A DNA stretch of 64,000 bases from Magnetospirillum sp. 15-1 (lineage in GTDB: Bacteria; Pseudomonadota; Alphaproteobacteria; Rhodospirillales; Magnetospirillaceae), in the NCBI RefSeq assembly GCF_900184795.1, contig NZ_FXXN01000018.1, positions 62,001-126,000 of the forward strand, given 5' to 3'. Below the pieces are notes generated by a model. That model did no database searches. It was not told the origin of the DNA and was given only the letters and a program-made list of their open reading frames with translations. Of the stretch, positions 1 through 7,711 are shown piece by piece (the stretch's first letter is position 1; every line of letters starts with the position of its first letter). The position numbers were made by a program, and so were the translations under genes.

Positions 1-209
1 TGGACATCACCATGCCGGACATGGACGGCATCGAAGCCACCGGCGGCATCCTCAAGGAATTTCCCGACGCCAACATCATCATGGTGACCTCTCACGGCCA
101 GCAGGGTATGGTCATGAAGGCGGTGAAGGCCGGAGCCAAGGGTTACGTCCTGAAGCCCATCAAGCCCGAGAAATTGCGCGACATGATCGCGCGGGTGTTC
201 AAGACCTGA
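1..209 (+). CDS. CheY-like response regulator, C-terminal part (5'-truncated by window)
   Basis: The frame is open from the window edge, so the true start lies upstream. The first complete codon (3-5) is an Asp in the context DITMPDMDG, which matches the phosphoacceptor loop of a REC domain. The switch Thr is in MVTSHG and the conserved Lys in LKPIKP. The protein ends soon after the last helix with no output domain, so it is probably a stand-alone CheY-type receiver. A PAS-GGDEF gene follows 17 bp downstream on the same strand, so the two may be co-transcribed; that link is an inference. Confidence 0.85.
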   Translation, partial: DITMPDMDGIEATGGILKEFPDANIIMVTSHGQQGMVMKAVKAGAKGYVLKPIKPEKLRDMIARVFKT

Positions 210-226
210 CCGGTCAGGGGAAGCGG

Positions 227-1147
227 ATGGCGGCTGCATCCAGGCGTACGCAGACAGCTCGGACGACCGGCAGCAACGGCACAATCGACGTTATCCCGTT
301 CCCCATCTACGTGGTCGACACGCAAAGCCTGGAACTGATCAGCGTCAATCAAGCCATGCGCCGCAAGACCGGGGCTCAGATCGGTCAGACCTGCCATCGG
401 GCCATCTACGACCAGCCCAGGCCCTGTCACTTCTGCAAGATCGCCGCCCTGTCCGAGGCGCCCCCCGACAGTCCGGCCGCCCTGGTTTTCGAGCATTTCA
501 ACGACCGCGACGAGTGCTGGTACCAGTTGAACGAGACCCTGATCGACTGGTTCGACGGCCGCCGGGTAAAGCATTCCATCGCCGTGGACATCGGCGCCCT
601 CAAGGATGCCCAGAACGAGCTGTCCGAGGCCTATGTCCTGCTGGCGCTGAAAAGCGTCGAGCTGGAAAAGGCCTCCATCACCGATTCCCTGACCGGACTG
701 TTCAACCGCCGCCGCCTGGACGAAGCCTTCGCCCACGAACTGGACCGCGCCCAACGCTACGCCAAGCCGGTCTCGCTGATCATCGCCGACGTGGATCATT
801 TCAAGTCGGTCAACGACGTCCACGGCCATCAGGTGGGGGACGAGGTGCTGCGGGCCATCGCCGGATTGCTGCGCCAGGGGGTAAGGGCGGTGGATATCGT
901 CGGACGCTGGGGCGGCGAGGAATTCCTGGTCATCTGCCCCGACACCGACCTGGACGGCGCCCTGGCCCTGGCGGAGAAACTGCGGGCCTCCATCGAGGAG
1001 GCGCCGTTCCCGACCATCGGTACCAGTTCCTCGTCGTTCGGCGTCGCCCAATACCGGGACGGCGAGTCCTTCAAGGATACGGTGGCCCGCGCCGACACGG
1101 CGCTCTACCGGGCCAAGGTCAACGGCCGCAACCGCATCGAGTCCTGA
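227..1147 (+). CDS. PAS-GGDEF diguanylate cyclase
   Basis: A 306-residue soluble protein expected to make c-di-GMP from two GTP. The N-terminal half (about residues 20-130) looks like a PAS sensor domain and carries a cysteine cluster (TCHRAIYDQPRPCHFC), which could bind metal, haem or an Fe-S centre or act as a redox switch. A short coiled-coil linker leads to the GGDEF domain from about residue 145 (DSLTGLFNRR). The catalytic motif is RWGGEEF. RAVD lies five residues before it and fits the RxxD product-inhibition I-site. Both motifs are intact, so the enzyme should be active. No membrane segments are seen. The ligand sensed by the PAS domain is unknown. Confidence 0.9.
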   Translation: MAAASRRTQTARTTGSNGTIDVIPFPIYVVDTQSLELISVNQAMRRKTGAQIGQTCHRAIYDQPRPCHFCKIAALSEAPPDSPAALVFEHFNDRDECWYQLNETLIDWFDGRRVKHSIAVDIGALKDAQNELSEAYVLLALKSVELEKASITDSLTGLFNRRRLDEAFAHELDRAQRYAKPVSLIIADVDHFKSVNDVHGHQVGDEVLRAIAGLLRQGVRAVDIVGRWGGEEFLVICPDTDLDGALALAEKLRASIEEAPFPTIGTSSSSFGVAQYRDGESFKDTVARADTALYRAKVNGRNRIES

Positions 1148-1156
1148 GTCATAATC

Positions 1157-1813
1157 ATGCTGATCGGCCAATTCACCCTGCCGCTGGCCTTCGACCTCGC
1201 CGCCACCTTCCTGTTCGCGGTCACCGGAGCCATGACCGCCATGCGCAAGGGCTACGACTTCGTCGGCGTGTTCTTCCTGGCCCTGGTCACCGGCATCGGC
1301 GGCGGCCTGTTGCGCGACGGGGTATTCCTGCAACAGGTTCCGGCGGTCCTGGGCTCCCATTACCTGCTGGTGGTGGTGGTGGCCACGGTGATCGGCCTGC
1401 TGTTCGGCCAAAGCCTCAACCGTCTGGCCCTGGTCTTCCTGCTGGTGGATGCCCTGGGGCTGGGGCTCTATACCGTCTTCGGGACGCAGAAATCCCTGAA
1501 TGCCGGGCTGGGCTGGGTGCCCGCCCTGCTGATCGGCGTCGTCAACGCGGTGGGTGGCGGCGTGATGCGCGATCTGATGAGCCGCGAGGAGCCGCTGATC
1601 TTCCGCCCGGGAGAGTTCTATGCCGCCGCCGCCCTGGCCGGGGGAGCGACCTTCGCCATCCTCGCCCTGGGATTGGGCATCGCGGCCCAGCCGGCCGCCC
1701 TGGCCGGCATCGCGGTGACCGTGCTGGTCCGGGTGGCCTCGGTGCGCTTCGGCTGGCGCACCCCGGCGGCGCGCGCCCTGATCGGCGGCGACCATCCGCC
1801 GGGAGAGGCTTGA
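1157..1813 (+). CDS. TRIC/UPF0126 (YicG-type) membrane protein, probable cation channel
   Basis: A 218-residue, very hydrophobic protein with about seven membrane segments. The two-fold repeat typical of the UPF0126/TRIC family is visible: GIGGGLLRDG near residue 48 and AVGGGVMRDL near residue 134, each the GGGxxRD signature. Prokaryotic TRIC proteins of known structure form trimeric monovalent-cation channels, and some UPF0126 members have been linked to glycine uptake, so the substrate is open. The gene starts 9 bp after the cyclase stop. Confidence 0.85.
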   Translation: MLIGQFTLPLAFDLAATFLFAVTGAMTAMRKGYDFVGVFFLALVTGIGGGLLRDGVFLQQVPAVLGSHYLLVVVVATVIGLLFGQSLNRLALVFLLVDALGLGLYTVFGTQKSLNAGLGWVPALLIGVVNAVGGGVMRDLMSREEPLIFRPGEFYAAAALAGGATFAILALGLGIAAQPAALAGIAVTVLVRVASVRFGWRTPAARALIGGDHPPGEA

Positions 1814-1845
1814 ACCTGCCTCCCCCTAGCAACTAATGTGGCCCC

Positions 1846-2871
1846 ATGGTCGCATCGCCCTCCCCTTCCGACACTTTCAACGTTCTGTGGCTGCAGGCCG
1901 CCAGTTGCGGCGGCTGCACCATGTCGGCCCTGGCCGCCGACGACACCGGATTGCTGCGCGCCCTCGAGCGGTTCGGCATCCGCCTGCTGTGGCATCCCTC
2001 GCTGTCCGAGGAAAGCGGCGCCGAGGCCCTGGCGATTCTCGAGGATTGCGCCACGGGAAGGCTGCGCCTGGACTGCCTGTGCGTCGAGGGATCGGTGCTG
2101 TTGGGGCCCAACGGTTCGGGGCGGTTCCAAATGCTGTCGGGCAGCGGCAAGCCGGTGAAGGACTGGATCGCCCGGCTGGCCGCCAAGGCCGGCCATGTGG
2201 TGGCGGTGGGCAGTTGCGCGGCGTTCGGCGGCGTGCCGGCGGCGGGCCACAACCCGACCGACGCGCGCGGCCTGCATTATTCCGGCTGGGATGTGGGCGG
2301 GGCGCTGGGCAAGGGCTTCCGTTCGGCCTCGGGCCTGCCGGTGGTCAACATCGCCGGCTGCGCCCCCCATCCGGGATGGATCGTCGAGACCCTGGCGGCC
2401 CTGGCCCTGGGCGACCTCGCGACCGACCAACTGGACGCCCTGGGGCGGCCGCGCGCCTATGCCGACCATCTGGCCCATCATGGCTGCGGCCGCAACGAGT
2501 TCTACGAGTTCAAGGCCAGCGCCGCGCGCCCCTCGGATCGCGGCTGCCTGATGGAGAATCTGGGCTGCCGCGCCACCCAGGCGCCGGGCGACTGCAATAT
2601 CCGCCGCTGGAACGGCTATGGCTCTTGTACCGACGGCGGCTATGCCTGCATCAACTGCACCTCGCCCGCCTTCGAGACGCCGTCCGGCCCCTTCCAGGAA
2701 ACCGCCAAGGTGGCCGGTATTCCGGTGGGTCTGCCGGTGGACATGCCCAAGGCGTGGTTCGTGGCCCTGGCGGCGCTGTCCAAGTCGGCGACGCCCCAGC
2801 GGGTGCGCACCAACGCCCACGCCGACCACGTCATCGTCCCACCCGCCCGCCGTCCGCAAAAATCGCCATGA
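1846..2871 (+). CDS. hupU: Regulatory [NiFe]-hydrogenase small subunit HupU/HoxB
   Basis: A 341-residue Fe-S subunit of an H2-sensing hydrogenase. It has the N-terminal proximal-cluster motif (AASCGGCTMS), further conserved cysteines (GSCAAFGG, AGCAPHPG) and the distal cluster ligands around HHGCGRNEFYEF, GCLMENLGCR and CNIRRWNGYGSC. There is no Tat signal peptide and no C-terminal membrane anchor, which separates HupU/HoxB cytosolic sensors from the exported uptake enzymes. The stop overlaps the start of hupV (ATGA). In Rhodobacter and Ralstonia the HupUV/HoxBC complex signals H2 to the HupT/HoxJ kinase; neither kinase nor cognate regulator is visible here. Confidence 0.9.
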   Translation: MVASPSPSDTFNVLWLQAASCGGCTMSALAADDTGLLRALERFGIRLLWHPSLSEESGAEALAILEDCATGRLRLDCLCVEGSVLLGPNGSGRFQMLSGSGKPVKDWIARLAAKAGHVVAVGSCAAFGGVPAAGHNPTDARGLHYSGWDVGGALGKGFRSASGLPVVNIAGCAPHPGWIVETLAALALGDLATDQLDALGRPRAYADHLAHHGCGRNEFYEFKASAARPSDRGCLMENLGCRATQAPGDCNIRRWNGYGSCTDGGYACINCTSPAFETPSGPFQETAKVAGIPVGLPVDMPKAWFVALAALSKSATPQRVRTNAHADHVIVPPARRPQKSP

Positions 2872-4313
2872 CCGAAAGCCCCACCCGCCTGATCGTCGGC
2901 CCCTTCAACCGGGTCGAGGGCGACCTGGAGGTCACCCTCGACATCGCCGACGGCGTCGTGGCCGAGGCCCGCGTCAACGCCCCGCTCTATCGCGGTTTCG
3001 AGCAAATCCTGCAGGGCCGGCCCGCCGCCGATTCCCTGGTGATCGCGCCGCGCATCTGCGGCATCTGCTCGGTGTCGCAATCGGTGGCCGCCGCCCGCGC
3101 CCTGGCTGGACTGGAGCGGCCCGAGGTTCCGGCCAACGGCACCCTGGCGGCCAATCTGATCCTGGCCGGCGAGAATGCCGCCGATCACCTGACCCATTTC
3201 ATGCTGTTCTTCGCCCCCGATCTGGCGCGGGCCTGCTACGCCGACCGCCCGTGGTTCGCGGCGGCACGGCGGCGCTTCGCGGCGGGAGACGGCGAATGCG
3301 CCCGCGTCCTGCTGCCGGCCCGCGCCCGTTTCCTGCATCTGATGGGCCTGCTGGCCGGCAAGTGGCCTCACTCGCTGGCCCTGCAGCCCGGCGGCGTCAC
3401 CAAGGCCATCGATCCGGGCGAGAAGATCCGCCTGCTGTCCATCGTCACCGAATTCCGCGAGATGCTGGAAACCCACCTTTTCGCCGACCGCCTGGAGACC
3501 ATCGCGGCCCTGGACGGCATCGCCGCCCTCGAGTCCTGGGCCGCGGCGGCATCGCCCGAGCAAGGCGATTTCCGCCTGTTCCTGCACATTGCCGCTGATC
3601 TGGGCTTCACCGGGCTGGGCATCGGCCCCGGCCGCTTCATCTCGTCGGGCAGCTTCGGCCTGTTCGCGCCGGGCGTCTGGAGCCAAGGCGCCCTGTCGGG
3701 CTTCGACCCCGCCCAAGTCACCGAGGATCACGCCCATAGCTGGATGGAGGGCGCCATCTTAGCTCCCTTCGTCGGCCAGACCATCCCCTCCCCCGACAAG
3801 CCCGAGGCCTATACCTGGTGCAAGGCGCCGCGCCTGGACGGCCGGGTGGCCGAGGTGGGCGCCCTGGCCCGTCAGGTGGTGGACGGCCATCCCTTGGCCC
3901 GCGCCCTGGCCGCCGCCCGCCCCGGCGGCTCGGTGCACGACCGGGTGGTGGCAAGACTGTTGGAACTGGCCCGGCTGATCCCCGCCATGGAGGGCTGGAT
4001 TCGCGCCATCCGCCCCGGCGAGCCGTTCTGCGCTCCGCCCACCGCTCCGGCCGACGGCACCTCGGCCGGGCTGGTCGAAGCGGCGCGCGGCACTTTGGGC
4101 CACTGGCTGAGCCTGCAAAGCGGCCGCATCGCCAATTACCAGATCGTCGCTCCCACCAGTTGGAACTTCTCCCCCCGCGACGCCCAAGGCAATCCCGGCG
4201 CCCTGGAAACGGCCCTGGCCGGCACCCCGGTCCTGCCCGGCGAAACCACCCCGGTAGCCGTCCAGCACGTGGTCCGCTCCTTCGACCCCTGCATGGTCTG
4301 CACGGTGCATTAA
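2868..4313 (+). CDS. hupV: Regulatory [NiFe]-hydrogenase large subunit HupV/HoxC
   Basis: 481 residues, translationally coupled to hupU by a 4-base overlap. Nickel ligands lie in the N-terminal motif RICGICS (C64, C67) and the C-terminal motif DPCMVC. The protein ends at the His of DPCMVCTVH, the point where catalytic hydrogenases are cut by an endopeptidase, so no cleavable peptide exists; this is typical of regulatory hydrogenases. Two gas-channel positions that are Val and Leu in O2-sensitive enzymes are Ile66 (CGIC) and Phe114 (HFMLF), the pair known to narrow the channel in HoxC/HupV. The assignment as an O2-tolerant H2 sensor is therefore strong. Confidence 0.92.
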   Translation: MTESPTRLIVGPFNRVEGDLEVTLDIADGVVAEARVNAPLYRGFEQILQGRPAADSLVIAPRICGICSVSQSVAAARALAGLERPEVPANGTLAANLILAGENAADHLTHFMLFFAPDLARACYADRPWFAAARRRFAAGDGECARVLLPARARFLHLMGLLAGKWPHSLALQPGGVTKAIDPGEKIRLLSIVTEFREMLETHLFADRLETIAALDGIAALESWAAAASPEQGDFRLFLHIAADLGFTGLGIGPGRFISSGSFGLFAPGVWSQGALSGFDPAQVTEDHAHSWMEGAILAPFVGQTIPSPDKPEAYTWCKAPRLDGRVAEVGALARQVVDGHPLARALAAARPGGSVHDRVVARLLELARLIPAMEGWIRAIRPGEPFCAPPTAPADGTSAGLVEAARGTLGHWLSLQSGRIANYQIVAPTSWNFSPRDAQGNPGALETALAGTPVLPGETTPVAVQHVVRSFDPCMVCTVH

Positions 4314-4388
4314 CGGCAACACATTGATATTTAATGATAAAATTGTAAACGTCCAAAACTTATCCAAAACTCGTCCAATAAGCGGGCG

Positions 4389-5030
4389 TCAGCCCAGACG
4401 AATTTCGATCCATTCGGACCCGCGAACATCGCGGTAGAGCGCCGTCATGTCGGGGGATTTGTGCCCCAACAGCGCCTGCGCATCGATGCCCTGCTCGGCA
4501 TAAAGCCGGGCGGCCAGCGAGCGGATTTCATGAAAGGTGGGAGGGGTCTTGCCTGCCGGCCAAGTCAGGCCGGCCTTGTCTCGGGCCTCGGCGAAGGCGG
4601 CGGTGATGGTATGCAGCCGCAGCTTGTCACCCGGCTTGGCCCGCCCGGCAAAGGCGGAGTGATGCACCAGATGGCGGGACAGCACCACGTCGCGACAACG
4701 CTGCACCACCTCCCCCACCGACCAGTTGACGGCCTGGAGACGGAGATCGAGGGGGATACAGACCCGGTTCCCCGTCTTGAAGTGTTTGATCTTGAGGAAG
4801 AAGCGCTCGATGAGATTGCGCTCGCAATAGAGAGCGAAATCACACGGGACCTGGGGTAACGTTCTTCTCGGAGGGATGACCGGAACTGCGTCCTGGTTGC
4901 GGATGGCGTCGCGGAATGCCCCGGAATCGTAGTCCTTGTCGCCAAGAACGTGCTCTGCCAGGATATCGGCGATGAGGGCCTCGGCTTGGGTGTAGTCGCT
5001 CGCCTGTCCTGGCGTCAGGATAAAGCGCAA
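4389..5030 (-). pseudogene. Chimeric remnant: IS5-family transposase fragment fused to phage integrase catalytic core
   Basis: A single 213-codon frame (TTG at its 5' end) joins two unrelated proteins. Residues 1-84 are the middle of an IS5-group transposase (RFILTPGQ, LGDKDYDSGAFR, VIPPRR, RNLIERFFLKIKHF). From about residue 85 (position ~4778) the sequence is the catalytic core of a lambda-type tyrosine recombinase: KTG, FHEIRSLAARLY (the H-x-x-R box), LLGHKSPDMTALY (His and nucleophile Tyr). The integrase has lost its N-terminal DNA-binding part and the transposase both ends; a stop lies just upstream of the transposase part. It is probably non-functional debris marking the edge of an old insertion. 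No inverted repeat or att site was found at the junction. Confidence 0.75.
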
Positions 5031-5296
5031 CGGGCTGTGCGTGGGCCACGATTAACTGTTCTCCACGTATTCTGAAGCGCCGGTCACCACCATGATGGCC
5101 AAGGATAGGGTCTTGGGGCATAACCCCGTCATGGGGCTCTACACCACAAAATCCTACAGCGCCTGTCTGCAGGATGAAGACAGGCTAAAGGCCCTGTCGT
5201 CGCGGCATCGCCAAAGACCCGAAGCAAGCCACGTTCCCGGATAGCATGTCCGAGGAGTCGAGTATGCCGCCTCATGCGGTGGCTTGCATCCTGCGC
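5031..5296. other. Gap between element remnant and adhesin operon, with one hairpin
   Basis: No convincing gene. An 8-bp perfect stem GCCTGTCT/AGACAGGC (5161-5168 with 5178-5185, 9-base loop) could be a terminator or element-end structure but lacks a T tract. A 50-codon plus-strand frame (5092-5244) has no recognisable domain. The stretch probably includes further decayed element sequence. Confidence 0.4.
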
Positions 5297-5587
5297 CTAT
5301 CGCCCCGCCCCCGCGGCGATCTTGAGGCGTGTGATGGCCATTTCCAGTTCGGCCGCGATTTTGCGGCGCTGGTCGGCGGCTTTGGTGTCTTTCAGTCGGC
5401 GGAGGGTGCTTTCGGCTTCGTTGAGTTCCTGGACGGCGGTGGAGCCGGGCTGGGTGGCCAGTTGCAGTTTGGCGGTGGAGATTTCGGCGGCTTTCTCGGC
5501 CTCGTAATTCCGGTCGATGGCCATGGGTTGGGCCAGGGCGGGGGTGGCCAGCAGCAGGATGGCCAGGGTCAGGGATTTCAGCGTCAT
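5297..5587 (-). CDS. Small secreted protein of unknown function
   Basis: 96 residues from the ATG at 5587, which has AGGAG at a good distance; an in-frame start 27 bases further upstream is less likely because it would precede the signal peptide. Residues 1-20 form a signal peptide (hydrophobic ILLLATPALAQ), and the rest is a charged, probably helical coiled-coil segment rich in Ala, Glu and Lys. It is the last gene of the adhesin export operon, 23 bp after the M50-HlyD gene, so a periplasmic accessory role is possible. No family is recognised. Confidence 0.65.
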   Translation of the reverse strand: MTLKSLTLAILLLATPALAQPMAIDRNYEAEKAAEISTAKLQLATQPGSTAVQELNEAESTLRRLKDTKAADQRRKIAAELEMAITRLKIAAGAGR

Positions 5588-5610
5588 GGCGGGGTCTCCT
5601 GTTTGGGGCG

Positions 5611-7704
5611 TCACATGCCCATCTCGCGGATGATGACGGCGGCGACGGACCGCCAGGCGCGGCCCAGAATGCTGCGGCGTTCGCCGTCCATATGGGCCGT
5701 GCCGCGGATGGGAACGGCGACAGAGCCGTTCAGGGTCAATCTTATGCGATAAAGCGCCATGTCGGGTACCAGGGATCTGGTGTCGAAGCGGGCCGGGATG
5801 GCGCCGCCATAGGGCGCCCCCAATTGGGGGTCGGCCAGCGCCCGCACCGCCGCATGGTCGATGGTGGCGATGGTGGCGGCCAGGGGGGCGCCGCTGCCAT
5901 CGGGGATGAAGCTGGCCTTGCCGCCCACCCGGATGCGGGGCAGGTCATCCTCTGCCAGATAGGCTTCGATCACCGCGCCCTTGCGCAAGGACAAGATCGC
6001 CTCCTTGGGGCTGATCCACTGGCCGGTCTGCGTATTGGGCGAAAGATCCGTGACGGTGCCGGAGATGGGGGCGGTCAGTGTCAGGCGGTCGCGGTCGCGG
6101 ATCAGCGCCACCTTCTCCGCCTGGGCGGCATCCAGTTCCTGGGTGATGGCCTGAAGGCGGTTGCGGAAGCTGTCCTCGAAGCCCATGGCGGAAACTTCGT
6201 ATTTCAAGACCATGATCCGGCGCTCCACCTGCTGCAGGCGAAGCTCCAGATCAGGATTGTCCAGGCGGGCGAGAACGGTTCCGGCGGCGACGGTGTCGCC
6301 GGGCTTGACCTGGATTTCGTCCAGCCGCCCCGGCGATGGCGTATAGAGGGTCACATGCTCGGCGGCCTTGAGCATGGCGGGGGCGGAGACCCGGCCCGAC
6401 CACGGCGCCGCCAGCACCAGCAGGGCCAGCAAGGCGAAGCCCAATGGCCAGCGGCTGCGTCTGCTGGCCCGGATGGCCTTTGCCCGCTTGCGCCATTCCC
6501 CGAATTCCAGGAGGAACGGCCTGGCCACGAACCAGCCCATTTCCACCGCGAACAAGATGATACCCAGCACCTTTATGAAGACGTGATAGACCAGCGCCGC
6601 GATGCCGAGGAACAGGGTCAGGCGATAGATCCACACCGCCCAGGCGAAGGCGATCATCCAGGCCCGCAAGGCCGGGGGCAGGTGCTCCGGCACCGGCTCG
6701 TCCAGGCCGAACAGCATCTCGCGCAGATGCCAGCGGGCCAGGGCGAAGGAGCGCGGATGCAGATTGGGCTGGCCCAGGGCGTCCATGGCCAGGAAATAGC
6801 CGTCGAAGCGCATGAAGGGGCTGAGATTGATGGCCAGGGAGGAAATCCAGGTGGTGGCCGCCAGGGTAAAGGCCATGCCTTTCAAATTGCCCTCGGGCAG
6901 CACCCCCCATGCCAGGGTGGCCCAGACCGCCAGGGCCAGTTCGGCCAGGATGCCCGCGCCGCCGATCAGCAGGCGCTTGCGGCGGCTGGTCAGCTTCCAG
7001 GCTTCGTTCACATCGGTGTAGAGCACCGGCATCATCACCAGGAAGGCGATCCCCATGGTGGGCACCCGGCAGCCGAACGCCTTGGCGGTCAGCGCATGGC
7101 CCAATTCATGGATCAGCTTGGCCAACCCCAGGGCGATGCCGAAGGCGGCCAGCCCCTCCATGGAGAAGTGATCCACCATGGTGGCGGCAAAGCCGCTCCA
7201 CTGCCGCCCGATCAGGAACAGGCCCGCGATCAGGGCTAGAACCGTGGCAAGCCGGAAGCCCCTGCCGCCCAGCCAAGCCAGATAGGGCAACAGGGATTCC
7301 AGCATCCGGTCCGGCCGCAGCAGGGGCAGGCGGAAAAACAGATAGTGATGCAGCAGCCAAGTCACCCAGGAGGTCTTCTGGGCGTCATGGATGGCGAGCA
7401 GCCGCCCCACATCCGTGAACTGGACCGGCTTCAGCAACTGGCCACGGGCCAGGAACGTCACCACCTCGTCCACATCCTCGGGCTCCAGACGCAGGGTGGT
7501 CTCGGCGCTGACCGCCTGGGCCACGGCCTGGGGATCGGCCAGATGCCAGCGGCTCAGAACCTCGAAGGCGGGCCAGGACAGGCGGAAATACTGGTTGCGC
7601 AGCGGGTCATGCAGCATCCAGGTGGGCGTCCCGTCATGGTCGGCGGCGCCGTCATGCAGGGTCAGTTCCTCGCGGAGCGGCGGCAGCATGGCGGCGGCGC
7701 TCAT
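5611..7704 (-). CDS. Site-2-protease-like M50 metallopeptidase fused to HlyD-type adaptor
   Basis: 697 residues. Start chosen at 7704 (MSAAAML), just after the stop of the preceding gene. Domains: residues ~10-95 resemble a small PqqD-like winged-helix unit; ~110-420 is a polytopic M50 domain with the zinc motif HELGH (199-203) and a later SPFMRFDGYF segment that supplies the third, Asp ligand; a membrane segment near residue 445; then a periplasmic HlyD/biotinyl-lipoyl adaptor (GRLDEIQVKPGDTV, a coiled coil, SGTVTDLSPNTQTGQWI). Such fusions are known as putative peptide zinc metalloproteases. It sits where a type 1 secretion operon would have its ABC transporter, so a role in processing or exporting the giant adhesin is inferred, not shown. 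Confidence 0.85.
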   Translation of the reverse strand: MSAAAMLPPLREELTLHDGAADHDGTPTWMLHDPLRNQYFRLSWPAFEVLSRWHLADPQAVAQAVSAETTLRLEPEDVDEVVTFLARGQLLKPVQFTDVGRLLAIHDAQKTSWVTWLLHHYLFFRLPLLRPDRMLESLLPYLAWLGGRGFRLATVLALIAGLFLIGRQWSGFAATMVDHFSMEGLAAFGIALGLAKLIHELGHALTAKAFGCRVPTMGIAFLVMMPVLYTDVNEAWKLTSRRKRLLIGGAGILAELALAVWATLAWGVLPEGNLKGMAFTLAATTWISSLAINLSPFMRFDGYFLAMDALGQPNLHPRSFALARWHLREMLFGLDEPVPEHLPPALRAWMIAFAWAVWIYRLTLFLGIAALVYHVFIKVLGIILFAVEMGWFVARPFLLEFGEWRKRAKAIRASRRSRWPLGFALLALLVLAAPWSGRVSAPAMLKAAEHVTLYTPSPGRLDEIQVKPGDTVAAGTVLARLDNPDLELRLQQVERRIMVLKYEVSAMGFEDSFRNRLQAITQELDAAQAEKVALIRDRDRLTLTAPISGTVTDLSPNTQTGQWISPKEAILSLRKGAVIEAYLAEDDLPRIRVGGKASFIPDGSGAPLAATIATIDHAAVRALADPQLGAPYGGAIPARFDTRSLVPDMALYRIRLTLNGSVAVPIRGTAHMDGERRSILGRAWRSVAAVIIREMGM

Positions 7705-7711
7705 GGCGGCC

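Noticed and set aside
143-1795. Long minus-strand open frame (550 codons) over the cyclase and TRIC genes
   Set aside because: Composition is Gln/Gly/His-rich without domains and it overlaps well-supported genes; it is an antisense shadow of high-GC coding DNA.
5092-5244. Possible recombinase C-terminus on the plus strand ([10 protein letters not shown])
   Set aside because: The resemblance to the His-Tyr end of tyrosine recombinases is too short and lacks the upstream R-box.
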